DNA of 28,881 nucleotides from a virus (IMGVR_UViG_3300032322_002002:1-28881), one strand, 5' to 3'. Positions 1 to 10,527 are shown, counted from the first letter of the stretch. The notes: generated by a model not told the origin, from the letters alone. A program made the numbers and translations.

Positions 1-1
1 G

Positions 2-3000
2 ACTGATTTCATTGGTCGTCCTGAACCTGTATACACTTACAACAACACATCAAGAACAGGTCAATTAACTTGGAAGATTGTTGTTGACCACCCATCTGTA
101 TTAAACATGTTGGTTAATAGAGTATTATCAAATGAAGTTGTTAAAAGTAGAGTTGATGGTATATTGGAATCATTCTTTGCGGGTTGTAGAAAATATGACC
201 TGTATGAATTGGCTCAAAAATATTATACTATTAATCCACGAGACATTTTTGAAATACAACAAAAATTATCAACTAAAAATGTTACAACCGAAGAGGTTCG
301 TTATTTAACAAACACCATTCAAACAGGTAATGATGCAACTACCGGTGGGGGTGGAAATGGTTCTGGTACACAAGTTAATAATGGAGATAACGCACAGACA
401 GGTAATTCAAGTGAAAAGTTCACAGGTGATATTGGAGCATTGTATTTTGATAATGATATTCCTTTACCAAACATTCCTGTAGAAAGTTATTTAACTTATT
501 ACGCCGCGTACACATCACAAACAACTAAAAATAGATATCAATCACAGGCAAATGTTGATGAAAGAGAACCTATCAAAACTTTTTATACAAGTATTATAGA
601 ATCAAATAAAACCAAAATTGATTCTAAAGTTAATTTGATGAAACAAAAATTATCACAAGGTGGTATTCTTGAGATAGTTTTAGTTGGTAGTGCGTCTTCA
701 CCTCAAACAACAACATATAACGATGCTCTTTCTCAAAGAAGAATAAATGCTGTTAAAAAATATTTCTTAGAAACATTGGGTCTTCAAACATATTTGGATA
801 ACAAACAAATAACTTTTGTGGAAATACCTGATGGTGAAACCATTGTAATTCCTGAATCTGAAATTGGTGATGTCGTTAATATTTTTGATTCAGTTAACTG
901 TACTCAGAATCTAACAGGTAATGATAAAATTTATTCAACTACCGCCATGGCGTGTAGAAGGGTAAAACTTACAGTTAATGACAAAACACCTGTACCGATT
1001 CAACAACCATCTAAAATTGACCCTACACAACCAAGAGTTCAAGAACAATTAACAACTGTTGTTGATTCTAAAACCGTTGTTCAACAAGTTATAACTGAAG
1101 AAACTGTTCTTAGAGACAACATTACTAAGAGAGTTTTAAGAAATTTATTATCTGAATGTGATTATTTTGAGGTTATTAAACAAGAGACACCAATGGTGTA
1201 TGATAACCTAAAAGAAAAATTAAAATTCTTCCACCCAGCATTCCATTCAATTACGCCTGAAGGATTAAACAGTAGACTTACATTTTTACAACAATGTATG
1301 AGACCTGGTGATACAATACCTACGGTCAATTCTGAAGGGCAATTAGAATATAATAATGCCATTAACACCGCATTTGGGGCACCTCCGGTATTAGTTTTAA
1401 GAGTTGGGGACTTTTTCCACTCTAAAATTATTCCTGATAACCTCTCACTTACTTATGAAGGTTTAGATTTAAACCCCGAAGGTATTGGGGTTCAACCTAT
1501 GATTGCCAATGTTACTCTATCGTTTAGTTTTGTTGGTGGACAAGGGTTAAAAAGTGCTGTGGACAAACTACAAAACGCATTAACGTTTAACTTCTATGGT
1601 AACACTGAAATTTATGATGATAGAGCTGACGCGACTGATGACAGTTACAAAGTCTTAGACAAACAATTTGTTCAGAGTTTAGGGTTAGAGGTACCACCAC
1701 CTACAGTTAATCAGGTTGAGAATACAAGACCACAATCTAATTTAGAAACTATTGGTAAGGTTTTGACAACTGAAACAGATGAAAACGGTGTCCAATACGG
1801 AACATTAGAATATAAAACATTCATGACTCAATTAGTTGGAAACACTCAAAGTTATTTTGCAACAATCGTCAATAAAACTAAAGATGTTAACAGTCAGTAT
1901 AATAACGCAATTAGACAATTGTTCCCAATACAAAGAAATTACACTGATGGTTATGTGTTAGCGTATAGTTCAAATGACATTGTGAACATTTATGGTAAAC
2001 CAATTAATTTCCAAAAAACTGTTGATGATTTGTTTTCACAATATATTAGTGATATAGAATCTGAAAATGGTTTTGTTGGATATATGAATACAACAGAATT
2101 CAATTTTTCAAAAAAGGCTTTGAGACAATTGAAACAAAATATGAAAACATTTGTTACAGAAAAACAGAATACTTTCGTTAATTCATTATCAACAATCATT
2201 CAGAGTATAACAAATGCTCAAACACAATACATACAATTACTTGCAAGAACAAATGTTATTACTTATAATCCATTATCTGCGAGTGAAGGTACAGATGGAT
2301 ACCAACAAACAAATGGTCTTGAAGTAATTTATAATGTTTCGGGTACAACCGCGGTTCATAGTTCGTCAGTTGGTGTTACAAACACATATGAAGAAATAAC
2401 TTCGGATTTTGAAAAAATAGCCAATAATTTGGAAGGATTTGATGATGCGTGTCAAATTGATTTCCAAACAACAATTAATGGTGTTGCATATACTGGTATG
2501 TTTGTTACTGACCCACTCCAAGCTAATGAGGTAACTCAAAATGTTTTCGTTCCATTTACGGATGATGTTTGGTGGGATGAAAATGCTAAACGTAGGGAAT
2601 ATGCATTATTATCTAAAGATGTTATTGACCAAAAACTTTATGAAGCGTTTGAAAATGCTATTATTGGTAATATTATAACCAATAAAGATTTAGTTGGTGA
2701 GGGTAAAGATGATTTTCAAAATAAATTCAGAAATTATTGGCAAAAAGACTCTCGTAGAGTATATTCTAAAGAAGATGAGATTACAAAGGCTTGGATTACG
2801 GAATTTGAAAAATCTCAGATGACAAACTATTTGAATTATACACCATTCCCATTGGACAAGAAAAGAGTCTTCACATATGAAGTTTCATCAACTCCAACGG
2901 CAGAACAGAAGACATACATTAAAGATTTAGGATTAAAGAATAATACTAATACAGATACATCTAAGTGGGCAACCATAAACGGAAGTGTTATAACAACTAA

Positions 3001-3016
3001 AGTAGAATTACTATAA
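2..3016 (+). CDS. Baseplate/tail-tube structural protein with OmpA-like module (5' partial)
   Basis: The reading frame is open from the left edge: 35 codons precede the first ATG at 107 without a stop (they begin TDFIGRPEPVYTYNN), so the true start lies outside the window and 107 is internal. From the left come a beta-rich segment, a Gly/Asn-rich linker (about 338-375), an OmpA-like module (about 545-990), and a beta-rich segment around 1380-1620 (PPVLVLRVGDFF and following residues) that resembles tail-tube initiator or hub beta barrels. A long helical and mixed C-terminal part follows. In the OmpA-like part the motif VGSASS...YNDALSQRR aligns without gaps to the OmpA core, and the domain closes with the typical RRVKLTV strand. 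The stop codon overlaps the gp53-like start by one base, so the product is probably a baseplate component. An assignment to the gp48/gp54 type is an inference from strand patterns only. Confidence 0.6.
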   Translation, partial: TDFIGRPEPVYTYNNTSRTGQLTWKIVVDHPSVLNMLVNRVLSNEVVKSRVDGILESFFAGCRKYDLYELAQKYYTINPRDIFEIQQKLSTKNVTTEEVRYLTNTIQTGNDATTGGGGNGSGTQVNNGDNAQTGNSSEKFTGDIGALYFDNDIPLPNIPVESYLTYYAAYTSQTTKNRYQSQANVDEREPIKTFYTSIIESNKTKIDSKVNLMKQKLSQGGILEIVLVGSASSPQTTTYNDALSQRRINAVKKYFLETLGLQTYLDNKQITFVEIPDGETIVIPESEIGDVVNIFDSVNCTQNLTGNDKIYSTTAMACRRVKLTVNDKTPVPIQQPSKIDPTQPRVQEQLTTVVDSKTVVQQVITEETVLRDNITKRVLRNLLSECDYFEVIKQETPMVYDNLKEKLKFFHPAFHSITPEGLNSRLTFLQQCMRPGDTIPTVNSEGQLEYNNAINTAFGAPPVLVLRVGDFFHSKIIPDNLSLTYEGLDLNPEGIGVQPMIANVTLSFSFVGGQGLKSAVDKLQNALTFNFYGNTEIYDDRADATDDSYKVLDKQFVQSLGLEVPPPTVNQVENTRPQSNLETIGKVLTTETDENGVQYGTLEYKTFMTQLVGNTQSYFATIVNKTKDVNSQYNNAIRQLFPIQRNYTDGYVLAYSSNDIVNIYGKPINFQKTVDDLFSQYISDIESENGFVGYMNTTEFNFSKKALRQLKQNMKTFVTEKQNTFVNSLSTIIQSITNAQTQYIQLLARTNVITYNPLSASEGTDGYQQTNGLEVIYNVSGTTAVHSSSVGVTNTYEEITSDFEKIANNLEGFDDACQIDFQTTINGVAYTGMFVTDPLQANEVTQNVFVPFTDDVWWDENAKRREYALLSKDVIDQKLYEAFENAIIGNIITNKDLVGEGKDDFQNKFRNYWQKDSRRVYSKEDEITKAWITEFEKSQMTNYLNYTPFPLDKKRVFTYEVSSTPTAEQKTYIKDLGLKNNTNTDTSKWATINGSVITTKVELL

Positions 3017-3339
3017 TGGCGTTAGGATATTATAACAGATACAATCTTTTTTACATAAATGGTGAACAAACTGTTGTTCCTTATGTTGCAATACCTACAA
3101 AACCTTCAGATAAAGTTTATGTTTATAAGGTTGGTGTGAGTAGATTAGATAAAGTTTCTCAAGAATATTATGGTACACCATTCTTTGGTTGGTTGATATT
3201 ACAGGCAAATCCGGAATATAGTGGTATGGAAAATAATATATTTGACGGTGCTGTATTGAATATTCCATATCCTTTAGTAACTTCATTACAAGATTATAAA
3301 TCGGCTGTAGAGGCTCACTTCTTCTATTATGGTAGGTAA
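3016..3339 (+). CDS. Baseplate wedge subunit, gp53-like
   Basis: This 107-residue protein matches the size and pattern of the compact gp53-type wedge protein with a LysM-like core. The segment RLDKVSQEYYGTPFFGWLIL followed by QANPEY and a late GAVLNIPYP strand is the recognisable signature: a helix ending in YYG, a W, then a residue ladder leading to an IP-x-P end. In T4 gp53 ties wedges together at the inner baseplate. The start ATG overlaps the preceding stop (TAATG), and the stop overlaps the start of the giant downstream gene by 11 bases, so the three are surely co-transcribed and probably translationally coupled. No signal peptide or membrane segment is visible. The identification rests on motif pattern and synteny, without a database search. 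Confidence 0.82.
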   Translation: MALGYYNRYNLFYINGEQTVVPYVAIPTKPSDKVYVYKVGVSRLDKVSQEYYGTPFFGWLILQANPEYSGMENNIFDGAVLNIPYPLVTSLQDYKSAVEAHFFYYGR

Positions 3340-6300
3340 TGGTTTATCAGACAACTCAGGGAACATTTTTGTTGAGGCGGCATATAACAATGTTATATTA
3401 GTTGACCCTAACAAAACATGGCGTATTGCTTCTAATGGACAACAAGTTGTTGAAGAAAGATTGGTTGACCATGAGAACTTAGTAATGTATGCTAATCTTG
3501 AAGCAGAAATCCTCCCAAGAACAAAGTTAGCATTAGGTGCCACACCGCAAGACAATATTAGAACAGTATCGCTTGCAAAGATTAATTTTCTTCGTCCTAA
3601 TGATGAAGATTTTTTAAATACGGGATATTACGATGATTTAACAGGATTAGGTTCAACAGAAAAGAAAGCCAGACTACAGAGATATGAAGATTTGGTTGAC
3701 ACTACTGATGGAAAAAAATTCTATAAACAAAGATTCCAAACTAATTTAGCGGGTACTGTTGACCCCGGATTATTGGGTATTACAAGTATTGAAGCTAGAA
3801 CAAATCTATCGTTTATTCCTGAGGTAACGATAAGATTGGAAGATGTTCAGGGTAGGGCTTTATTTGAACTTGGTGACCAATCACCTTACGCCGCATTTTT
3901 TAACTTACCATACCCTGTCTTTTATCTAACAATGAAAGGGTATTATGGTCAAGCGATTAGATACCAATTAAACTTACACAAGTTTAGTGCTGACTTTAAC
4001 TCTATGAGTGGTAACTATATGGTTACTCTTCAGTTCTTTGGTTACAAATACAATATTCTCAATGAGATTGCAATGGGACACTTGGTTGCGGTTCCTCACA
4101 TGTATGAAACCGCATTCAATTTTTCTAAAACAATTGGTGGTGAAACAACTTTATATGGTACTTCAGAAACACAAGTAATTAATACCGCTCAGAATATACC
4201 ATCTTCAACACAATTAGACTCAACAATTAGTATTGATACAATTGATGCTCGTGGATTACAAAAAATTAATGAAGTATATTCAGAATATGTTGCAAAACAA
4301 TTAATACCTGCAGACTTTCCAAGATATACTGTGGCACAACTTCAATACAAATTGATGAAGTTGGAACAAACAATCTTGGATGTTTATAAAGATAAAGCCG
4401 ATTTACAACCACTAACCGATGCTGAAGATTATAGAAAGGCTTTATTAGGTTATTACGAAAAAGTTAGAGGTTCTAAAACTTCATGGTTTGCCGAATACAT
4501 GAGTCAAAATCCTTATTATTTAATTAATTCTGATAATAGGGTTTATACGTTCAAACAAAATGAAATTAGTTTTATCAAAAGAGGTGAAAGTAAATTAAAA
4601 TCTTTGGTTCTTGAGGGTAATACTGCTTTAGATGAAAACGCCACTTTTGGTTCTATAAGAGGAACTGCGAATTATAAAATCACTAACCAAATAAGTTACA
4701 ATACGTTTACGATATTCCAACCATTGGATATTGATTGGAGACGTACATTCATTGCTCAAACAGGTATTGTAAACCCAACCGCGGTTCAAATATCTCAATT
4801 CCAAGCATCCGAAATATTAAAATGGGGTGTTAGAGGTGAGGTTACACAACAAGGTATTAAAGAAGTTAAACTACCGTTCTTTACCTTTGATGGACCTGGT
4901 AGGTTTGAAAGTTTGATAAAAGATATGGAAGGACAACTCAATACAAAACAAAATAGTATTGAGTTAGAAATTTCGGAAAAACTACAAAAAACGATTTCAT
5001 CACCAACAACTGGTATTGGATTCGTTCCAAGTGTTAGAAATGTTTTGGCGGTTATAATGGCATCTACAGAAGCGTTCATTAGATTAATGAATGATGTTCA
5101 CTCAAAAGCTTGGGATGTGAGAAGAGACCCTGTAAGAAGAAATGTTATTTTAAATTCGTCAATCACAGCACCAAACCCTGATAACAAATTTAACGTTCAG
5201 TATGGTACTAACGTTAATCAACAAGTTGCTGATAATACTGAATTAGACGTATACCCATGGCCTCAAGTTTTTGTTGAAAACACAGACCCTGAAAAGGCAA
5301 AATATGAGTTGGCTTATCCTGGCGACCCATCTATTGCTAACTTAACAAAAGGTTATCTATATGACAAATGGCCTGAAGTGGAATTCTTAGAGGAATATTT
5401 AAAAGGTGTTACTCAAAAGTATCAACCACCTATTTCAACACCACCACAAGATAACGAGAATTCACTTACACGTAGAATTAATATAAATGCGGTTTTATTC
5501 CCGTATTCAAACTTGGCGTTTCAAAACAAAAACCAAATAAAATATTTGTATGAAATGTATGAGAGACAATCCATATATTCTTACTATACAAACTTTGGTA
5601 GGTTAATTAACAGTCCTGAAAAGAGTGATATTATTAATCTTGTTGGAACCACAGAAGCTAGAAATATTGTTCAAAGTTTGGGTGTTAGTAATCCGTATTT
5701 GATTCAAACTTTAAAAAACACTCCATTAAATTCTACAACTTTTCCTGAGGTACTACGAAACTCATCTTTAGATGGACAAGGTAGATTGTGGCAAACATAT
5801 ATCAGAGGTGATTTTACCACGGATTATTTAAGAAACTCCGTTGACCATCCTAATGGTATTTTACCAATTGACATTTTCAATGTAGGTACTCAAAATGATA
5901 GTATTAACAACCCTGATTTAAGTGCTTTAGCATCCTTGTCGGTTTATGTTGATGAGCCACAACTACAAACTTTACAGGGTATGTTGAGTAGTACAATAAC
6001 TAACACACCCCAAGTAACCGATTTATACCCATATACAAACGAAACTTGGGACACCAATAATTTGGTCGGATTCCAATTAGTAAGTGGTCCTGAAAACGTA
6101 TTCAATACTACAAGAACTTACAAATTTTATAACCCAACCAAGACAATAACAAACTTTACAGACCCTGTTGATTATACTCAAATTAGACCTGTAACATCAT
6201 TCAATTACATTGAAACACAAAAACCTGATTACACATCAGGTTTGGTTCAACTGTATGGAAATAGGACATTATTATTACCAACTGAAGGTATTGTATCAAA

Positions 6301-9300
6301 TACTACACCAACAAATATTACAAACTTTAGTCAAATAGAATTTGATACCACAACCTCAATGTTGAATACACCATATTTTATTAATTCAATATTATATGGT
6401 GTTGAACAAGACCAATTAGGACAATCAAGTCCTTACAAACAAGCGGCTTACTTATTTTTAAATTCTCTACCGTTAGCAACACTTAGAGAAAGATATAAGA
6501 GTTACGTTGAACCTGGTACAACAATTTCATTAGATTACATATTTGCATCTTTCAAAAAGTTTGGTGCGGTTCATAGATTACCATACGTTTGGTTATTAAA
6601 ATATGGTTCACTTTGGCATAGGTACAAAACTCAAATACAACAAAGACAAGATATTTTAAGTCCAATTTGGGGTGATTTTGATTATGCTAGACAATATGAC
6701 CCAACATCAGGAACACCAAATACAAGTAAAACATATACCGTAGGTAATTTCTCTTACACACTACAAAAAGAAACTTTTGTAAATAATGTAAGAACTGTTG
6801 AGATGGATTTAGGTTTTTATCCTAAAACAGTTAATAGTTTTAATTATTTCTTGAATGGTAGAAACCTATTCACAAATTATAGTGACGGTGAAATAACCCA
6901 AGCCATCAACAACGGTATGAAGGTTGTAAACTTGGCGGATTCAAACATTACAACAACAACTTTGGATAGTACAGGATTATCAACAACAATTGACATTAGT
7001 ACTTATTCAGTTGTAATACCTGATACAATACCTGAGTCAAATCCAAATATTACCAGTTGTTCTTTAAATGCAACAACACCACAAACAAATTATTATATCT
7101 TACCATCATTTGGTTCACAACAAAATGAAATTAGATTTAAATGTTTCAATTCAGTTGGTACATTAACAGAACCTTTATACAATAATAGTTCTATCTTTAA
7201 TGGTTCTGTTAGAACTTTTTGGTCTTTACCTAACTACGGATACTTTGATACTACGAACATTGTTAGACCAAGTATTGAAAGTTATTTTACGACTAAAAAT
7301 ACTTTAGGTGCATCGGCATTTAAATTTTCAAATACTAATGATTATGCCGAATTTGAGGAGGTCTTTACTGTTTTTGAGAAAAGTGTATTGGACTTAATGG
7401 AAAGTGAGTTTTTAAACTTTTCACAACCATCTTCAAAATTCACAAATACATTTATCACGGCTTCAAGTAACAATATTGGACTTGAAACGTTTGGTGTTGA
7501 AAATACTCAAAACGATAAATTCAGAAATTTCCAATTATTATTTAGGGATTTGATGAGTGTACCATTACCAAAGTCTACAGGACAACAAATGATATTGGAT
7601 ATGGTGGATTCTCAATATAGTTTGGGTATGTCAAAAATTCAAAACTTAATGAATTATAATGTTGCATTAAAACTTGGAAATCCTACAAACTATGATAAAA
7701 GAGTTTGGTTATCTTACATTCAACACATTACAAATGCACCCCAACTTACGGAACCAATTCAATGGCAACCCTATCAGGTATTGACTCTGTCAACACCAAA
7801 TTTCCTTAATACAACTGAAACCGCACTAATTTATTTTGGTAATTCAACCATTCCACAGGCTGACATTGGGACTGTGGGTAATTACATTTTCCAATTCTTT
7901 GAAGAGTCAAACATTGCGTTAAACTCACAAAACATTGCCGAGTTAAATACACTTGCTAAAATGTACACAACCCAAAAATTAGAGGATAGTACATTAACTG
8001 TTCAACAATTCGCAGGACAAATAAATTCTTGGGTTAATGAACGCACTGCGTTCTTCAATGATACTTTAAACTTAACCGACACAAAAATTAAAAAACCTGA
8101 CACAGGATTACCTGATGTAACTGAAATCCCTGAAGGTATTATTCAATCACAGTGGGAGGGAAGTCAAACAAAGGTTGAACTATATGAAATGTTCAAGGCT
8201 TTGAATGATAAGTGGATTGCCGGTTACGATGATTCAAGAACTTTATTTGAAGATGTATTGTTCTTAGATAGGGCATCAAGAAATGTTGGTGATAAAGTTA
8301 TTATTGATATTTTTGCACTACAACAAATGGTTGACCCTGAATTTATGAATTTGAAGATGAGTGTCTTCACATTTATCAGTGGAATATTAACACAAAACCA
8401 TTTTTCGGTTATGCCGGTTCCTGCGTATGTTAATTTCTATAACGTACAAAACTCGCCAGCACCATTACCGGTTACAGTCCAACCATCACAAGAGTTTGCC
8501 AATGAAATGTGGGGAACCTACATGACAGTTGATACTAGAAAATCGGGACCAAAACTTGTTTGTTTCTATACGGATAGACCATCTTCATATTTGGATATGA
8601 AAGATAATAAAAACTATTTGTTTAGAAGTGACTCGTTTGATTTGAGAAACGAACAACTTAATCCATTCTATGAGGATTTTGGTACAAAAACTGATTATGC
8701 GTTGTCTAACAGGGTTGTAGGATTCAACGTTGATATTGGAACTCGTAATCAAAATATATTTTATTCTTTCTCAATTACTCAAGATAGTGGAAAGGCGACT
8801 TCAGAATCAATACAACAAATTAATTTGATGGCAAACAGTGCCACAGGTAGAAGTACCGCAACACAAAATGTTTCTTTGTATAACATATACAAAAACATGA
8901 GTTATGAGTGTGAAGTTGTTGCGTTAGGTAATGCGTTACTCCAACCAACAATGTATTTTAACTTGAGACACGTACCATTGTTTAACGGTTCGTACATGAT
9001 TACCGAGGTAAAACATTCAATACAACCTGGACAATTCCAAACTACATTCAAAGGTATAAGACAAAGTTATATGTCATTACCAAGAATTGACGTTTATCTT
9101 CAAAGTATTAAAACAAATTTAGTTTCTAAGTTATTACAACAATACAGAAATACTAAAGACAATCCATTACAAACGGCGTCTACAACAACACAAGCGAACA
9201 ATGCCAACCAAACCGTCCAAACAAACAACCAATTGGCGGCACAAAATTCTTGTACATCAAAAGTATCGTTCCCATATTTGGAGGCGGAGTTTGGTTTCCA

Positions 9301-10498
9301 ATCAGTTGCTGGAAGAACATTTATTTATACACCACAACAATTCTATGATGAAATTAGAAAAGTGGAACAAAGACCTGAAGTTGTTTTTGGTATATTTGTT
9401 ATCTCTTGGATGTCATCAGGTATTGAAAATAAATTCAAAGGTTACGATTATAACTTTGGTAAAGTCACTTTAACAAGTGATTACGGACCATTGGGTGATA
9501 AGTACTTTACTAACACATATACTTGTCAATCCGCAACAACTGAAAAAAATAGTAACGTAACATTACCCTATGTTAGTTTTGTAACTATTGGTGATTATAT
9601 CTTATTTGTAAGAGATAAGATTCTCCCAAGTATCCAAAGAATTAAGAGTGTTGGTATGATACAATACTACTTACAAAACTGGCCTTATGATAAACAAGTT
9701 ACTGAAACACAAAACATTACTTTAAGTGCTTCATATGCCAAGGCGGTAGATTTACTAAACAACGTAACACCTCCAATTAAAACAATTCAATTACCTCCAA
9801 GACCAGTACCAAACCCAACAACAAACCTTGGTAATGTTGTTACGGCAACACCACCATGTCCAACACCTTCAGTTTCAACAGTATTTGTTCAAGGTCAAGG
9901 ACCAGGTACTGGTAACATACCACCAACCCCAACACCAAGTACATCAAGTCTTTCACCAATAACAACTGACGATGTTATATTGGCAAACGCGTTAACATTA
10001 AACCAATATGACTTGTCGGTAAATTATGTATCACAAGTAGATAACAGATTGACAGGTGTGTTAAATGTGTTCTCAGGACAACTTGTAAACAGTTACCCTG
10101 TTACATTGGTTATCAATCAAGATAATTTGATACAATCTGTACCTGTTGCTGATTTTGAAATATCAGGAAACACATTATCAAACAACTCGGATGGAAGTTT
10201 TGTATCTCAAAATAGTTGGAACGTTGCCTTGGATAGAATAACTGAAAATGGTGATTACTATGTTGATTTTGTCGCAACTGTTAGAACACCAGCAAGACTT
10301 TATAGGTTCACAACAACTTTAGGTATCTTACCACTTGATTGTCCTAATTTGGGTTACAAAGCTAATGATATTGTATCGGTAAGTATATTGGATTCAATAC
10401 TTAATAATTTCTGTTGTAGTTGTTATCCGAGTGGAAGTGGAACTAGAATAGTTTCCTTTAATGGGGTCCAATGTAAACAGATAGGTTCAAATTGTTAA
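3329..10498 (+). CDS. Giant baseplate hub-like protein (2389 residues) with lysozyme-like module
   Basis: The protein occupies the T4 gene 5 position, directly after the gp53-like gene. Residues about 165-250 (motif LPYPVFYLTMKGYYGQAI) look like the conserved N-terminal domain of a baseplate hub family. Residues about 1805-1915 (GNALLQPTMYFNLRHVPLF, then YMITEVKHSI) resemble the last barrel of gp27/gpD-type hub proteins, in which a ligand-independent beta barrel contacts the tail tube. Residues about 1975-2120 resemble a glucosaminidase or lysozyme-like fold (GYDYNFGKVTL, then YVSFVTIGDYILFVRDKI), but the usual ESG at the catalytic position reads SSG (2029-2031). A Pro/Thr-rich linker (about 2148-2214) leads to a C-terminal beta domain with six cysteines in the last 52 residues. 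It is several times longer than T4 gp27 or gp5, so it may fuse hub, linker and cell-wall-acting parts. The hub role is likely; enzymatic activity is uncertain. Confidence 0.65.
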   Translation: MVGNGLSDNSGNIFVEAAYNNVILVDPNKTWRIASNGQQVVEERLVDHENLVMYANLEAEILPRTKLALGATPQDNIRTVSLAKINFLRPNDEDFLNTGYYDDLTGLGSTEKKARLQRYEDLVDTTDGKKFYKQRFQTNLAGTVDPGLLGITSIEARTNLSFIPEVTIRLEDVQGRALFELGDQSPYAAFFNLPYPVFYLTMKGYYGQAIRYQLNLHKFSADFNSMSGNYMVTLQFFGYKYNILNEIAMGHLVAVPHMYETAFNFSKTIGGETTLYGTSETQVINTAQNIPSSTQLDSTISIDTIDARGLQKINEVYSEYVAKQLIPADFPRYTVAQLQYKLMKLEQTILDVYKDKADLQPLTDAEDYRKALLGYYEKVRGSKTSWFAEYMSQNPYYLINSDNRVYTFKQNEISFIKRGESKLKSLVLEGNTALDENATFGSIRGTANYKITNQISYNTFTIFQPLDIDWRRTFIAQTGIVNPTAVQISQFQASEILKWGVRGEVTQQGIKEVKLPFFTFDGPGRFESLIKDMEGQLNTKQNSIELEISEKLQKTISSPTTGIGFVPSVRNVLAVIMASTEAFIRLMNDVHSKAWDVRRDPVRRNVILNSSITAPNPDNKFNVQYGTNVNQQVADNTELDVYPWPQVFVENTDPEKAKYELAYPGDPSIANLTKGYLYDKWPEVEFLEEYLKGVTQKYQPPISTPPQDNENSLTRRININAVLFPYSNLAFQNKNQIKYLYEMYERQSIYSYYTNFGRLINSPEKSDIINLVGTTEARNIVQSLGVSNPYLIQTLKNTPLNSTTFPEVLRNSSLDGQGRLWQTYIRGDFTTDYLRNSVDHPNGILPIDIFNVGTQNDSINNPDLSALASLSVYVDEPQLQTLQGMLSSTITNTPQVTDLYPYTNETWDTNNLVGFQLVSGPENVFNTTRTYKFYNPTKTITNFTDPVDYTQIRPVTSFNYIETQKPDYTSGLVQLYGNRTLLLPTEGIVSNTTPTNITNFSQIEFDTTTSMLNTPYFINSILYGVEQDQLGQSSPYKQAAYLFLNSLPLATLRERYKSYVEPGTTISLDYIFASFKKFGAVHRLPYVWLLKYGSLWHRYKTQIQQRQDILSPIWGDFDYARQYDPTSGTPNTSKTYTVGNFSYTLQKETFVNNVRTVEMDLGFYPKTVNSFNYFLNGRNLFTNYSDGEITQAINNGMKVVNLADSNITTTTLDSTGLSTTIDISTYSVVIPDTIPESNPNITSCSLNATTPQTNYYILPSFGSQQNEIRFKCFNSVGTLTEPLYNNSSIFNGSVRTFWSLPNYGYFDTTNIVRPSIESYFTTKNTLGASAFKFSNTNDYAEFEEVFTVFEKSVLDLMESEFLNFSQPSSKFTNTFITASSNNIGLETFGVENTQNDKFRNFQLLFRDLMSVPLPKSTGQQMILDMVDSQYSLGMSKIQNLMNYNVALKLGNPTNYDKRVWLSYIQHITNAPQLTEPIQWQPYQVLTLSTPNFLNTTETALIYFGNSTIPQADIGTVGNYIFQFFEESNIALNSQNIAELNTLAKMYTTQKLEDSTLTVQQFAGQINSWVNERTAFFNDTLNLTDTKIKKPDTGLPDVTEIPEGIIQSQWEGSQTKVELYEMFKALNDKWIAGYDDSRTLFEDVLFLDRASRNVGDKVIIDIFALQQMVDPEFMNLKMSVFTFISGILTQNHFSVMPVPAYVNFYNVQNSPAPLPVTVQPSQEFANEMWGTYMTVDTRKSGPKLVCFYTDRPSSYLDMKDNKNYLFRSDSFDLRNEQLNPFYEDFGTKTDYALSNRVVGFNVDIGTRNQNIFYSFSITQDSGKATSESIQQINLMANSATGRSTATQNVSLYNIYKNMSYECEVVALGNALLQPTMYFNLRHVPLFNGSYMITEVKHSIQPGQFQTTFKGIRQSYMSLPRIDVYLQSIKTNLVSKLLQQYRNTKDNPLQTASTTTQANNANQTVQTNNQLAAQNSCTSKVSFPYLEAEFGFQSVAGRTFIYTPQQFYDEIRKVEQRPEVVFGIFVISWMSSGIENKFKGYDYNFGKVTLTSDYGPLGDKYFTNTYTCQSATTEKNSNVTLPYVSFVTIGDYILFVRDKILPSIQRIKSVGMIQYYLQNWPYDKQVTETQNITLSASYAKAVDLLNNVTPPIKTIQLPPRPVPNPTTNLGNVVTATPPCPTPSVSTVFVQGQGPGTGNIPPTPTPSTSSLSPITTDDVILANALTLNQYDLSVNYVSQVDNRLTGVLNVFSGQLVNSYPVTLVINQDNLIQSVPVADFEISGNTLSNNSDGSFVSQNSWNVALDRITENGDYYVDFVATVRTPARLYRFTTTLGILPLDCPNLGYKANDIVSVSILDSILNNFCCSCYPSGSGTRIVSFNGVQCKQIGSNC

Positions 10499-10516
10499 TA
10501 ATTTGAATATTGTTGA

Positions 10517-10527
10517 TATTTATAATA
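10517..10527 (+). promoter_or_regulatory. Candidate late promoter motif TATTTATAATA
   Basis: This 11-base element lies in the 42-base gap before the 74-residue gene, 13 bases upstream of its ATG. Near-identical elements precede the gp25-like gene (twice) and the 1730-residue structural gene. T4 late promoters are a single AT-rich element (TATAAATA) near the start; this motif is close to its reverse complement, so only the position and recurrence suggest function. Confidence 0.4.

Noticed and set aside
107-109. ATG at 107 as the start of the first gene
   Set aside because: The frame is open for 35 codons upstream to the window edge, and that translation reads like ordinary beta-rich protein continuous with the downstream part, so the gene is cut by the window.
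3286-3555. Open frame on the - strand across the gp53-like/hub junction
   Set aside because: It is a shadow of two well-supported overlapping genes, with no promoter or recognisable motif.
4795-5079. Open frame on the - strand within the hub gene
   Set aside because: Fully inside the hub coding region with no independent evidence.
9201-9473. Second + strand frame inside the hub gene
   Set aside because: Out-of-frame shadow of the hub; composition is not protein-like and there is no own initiation context.
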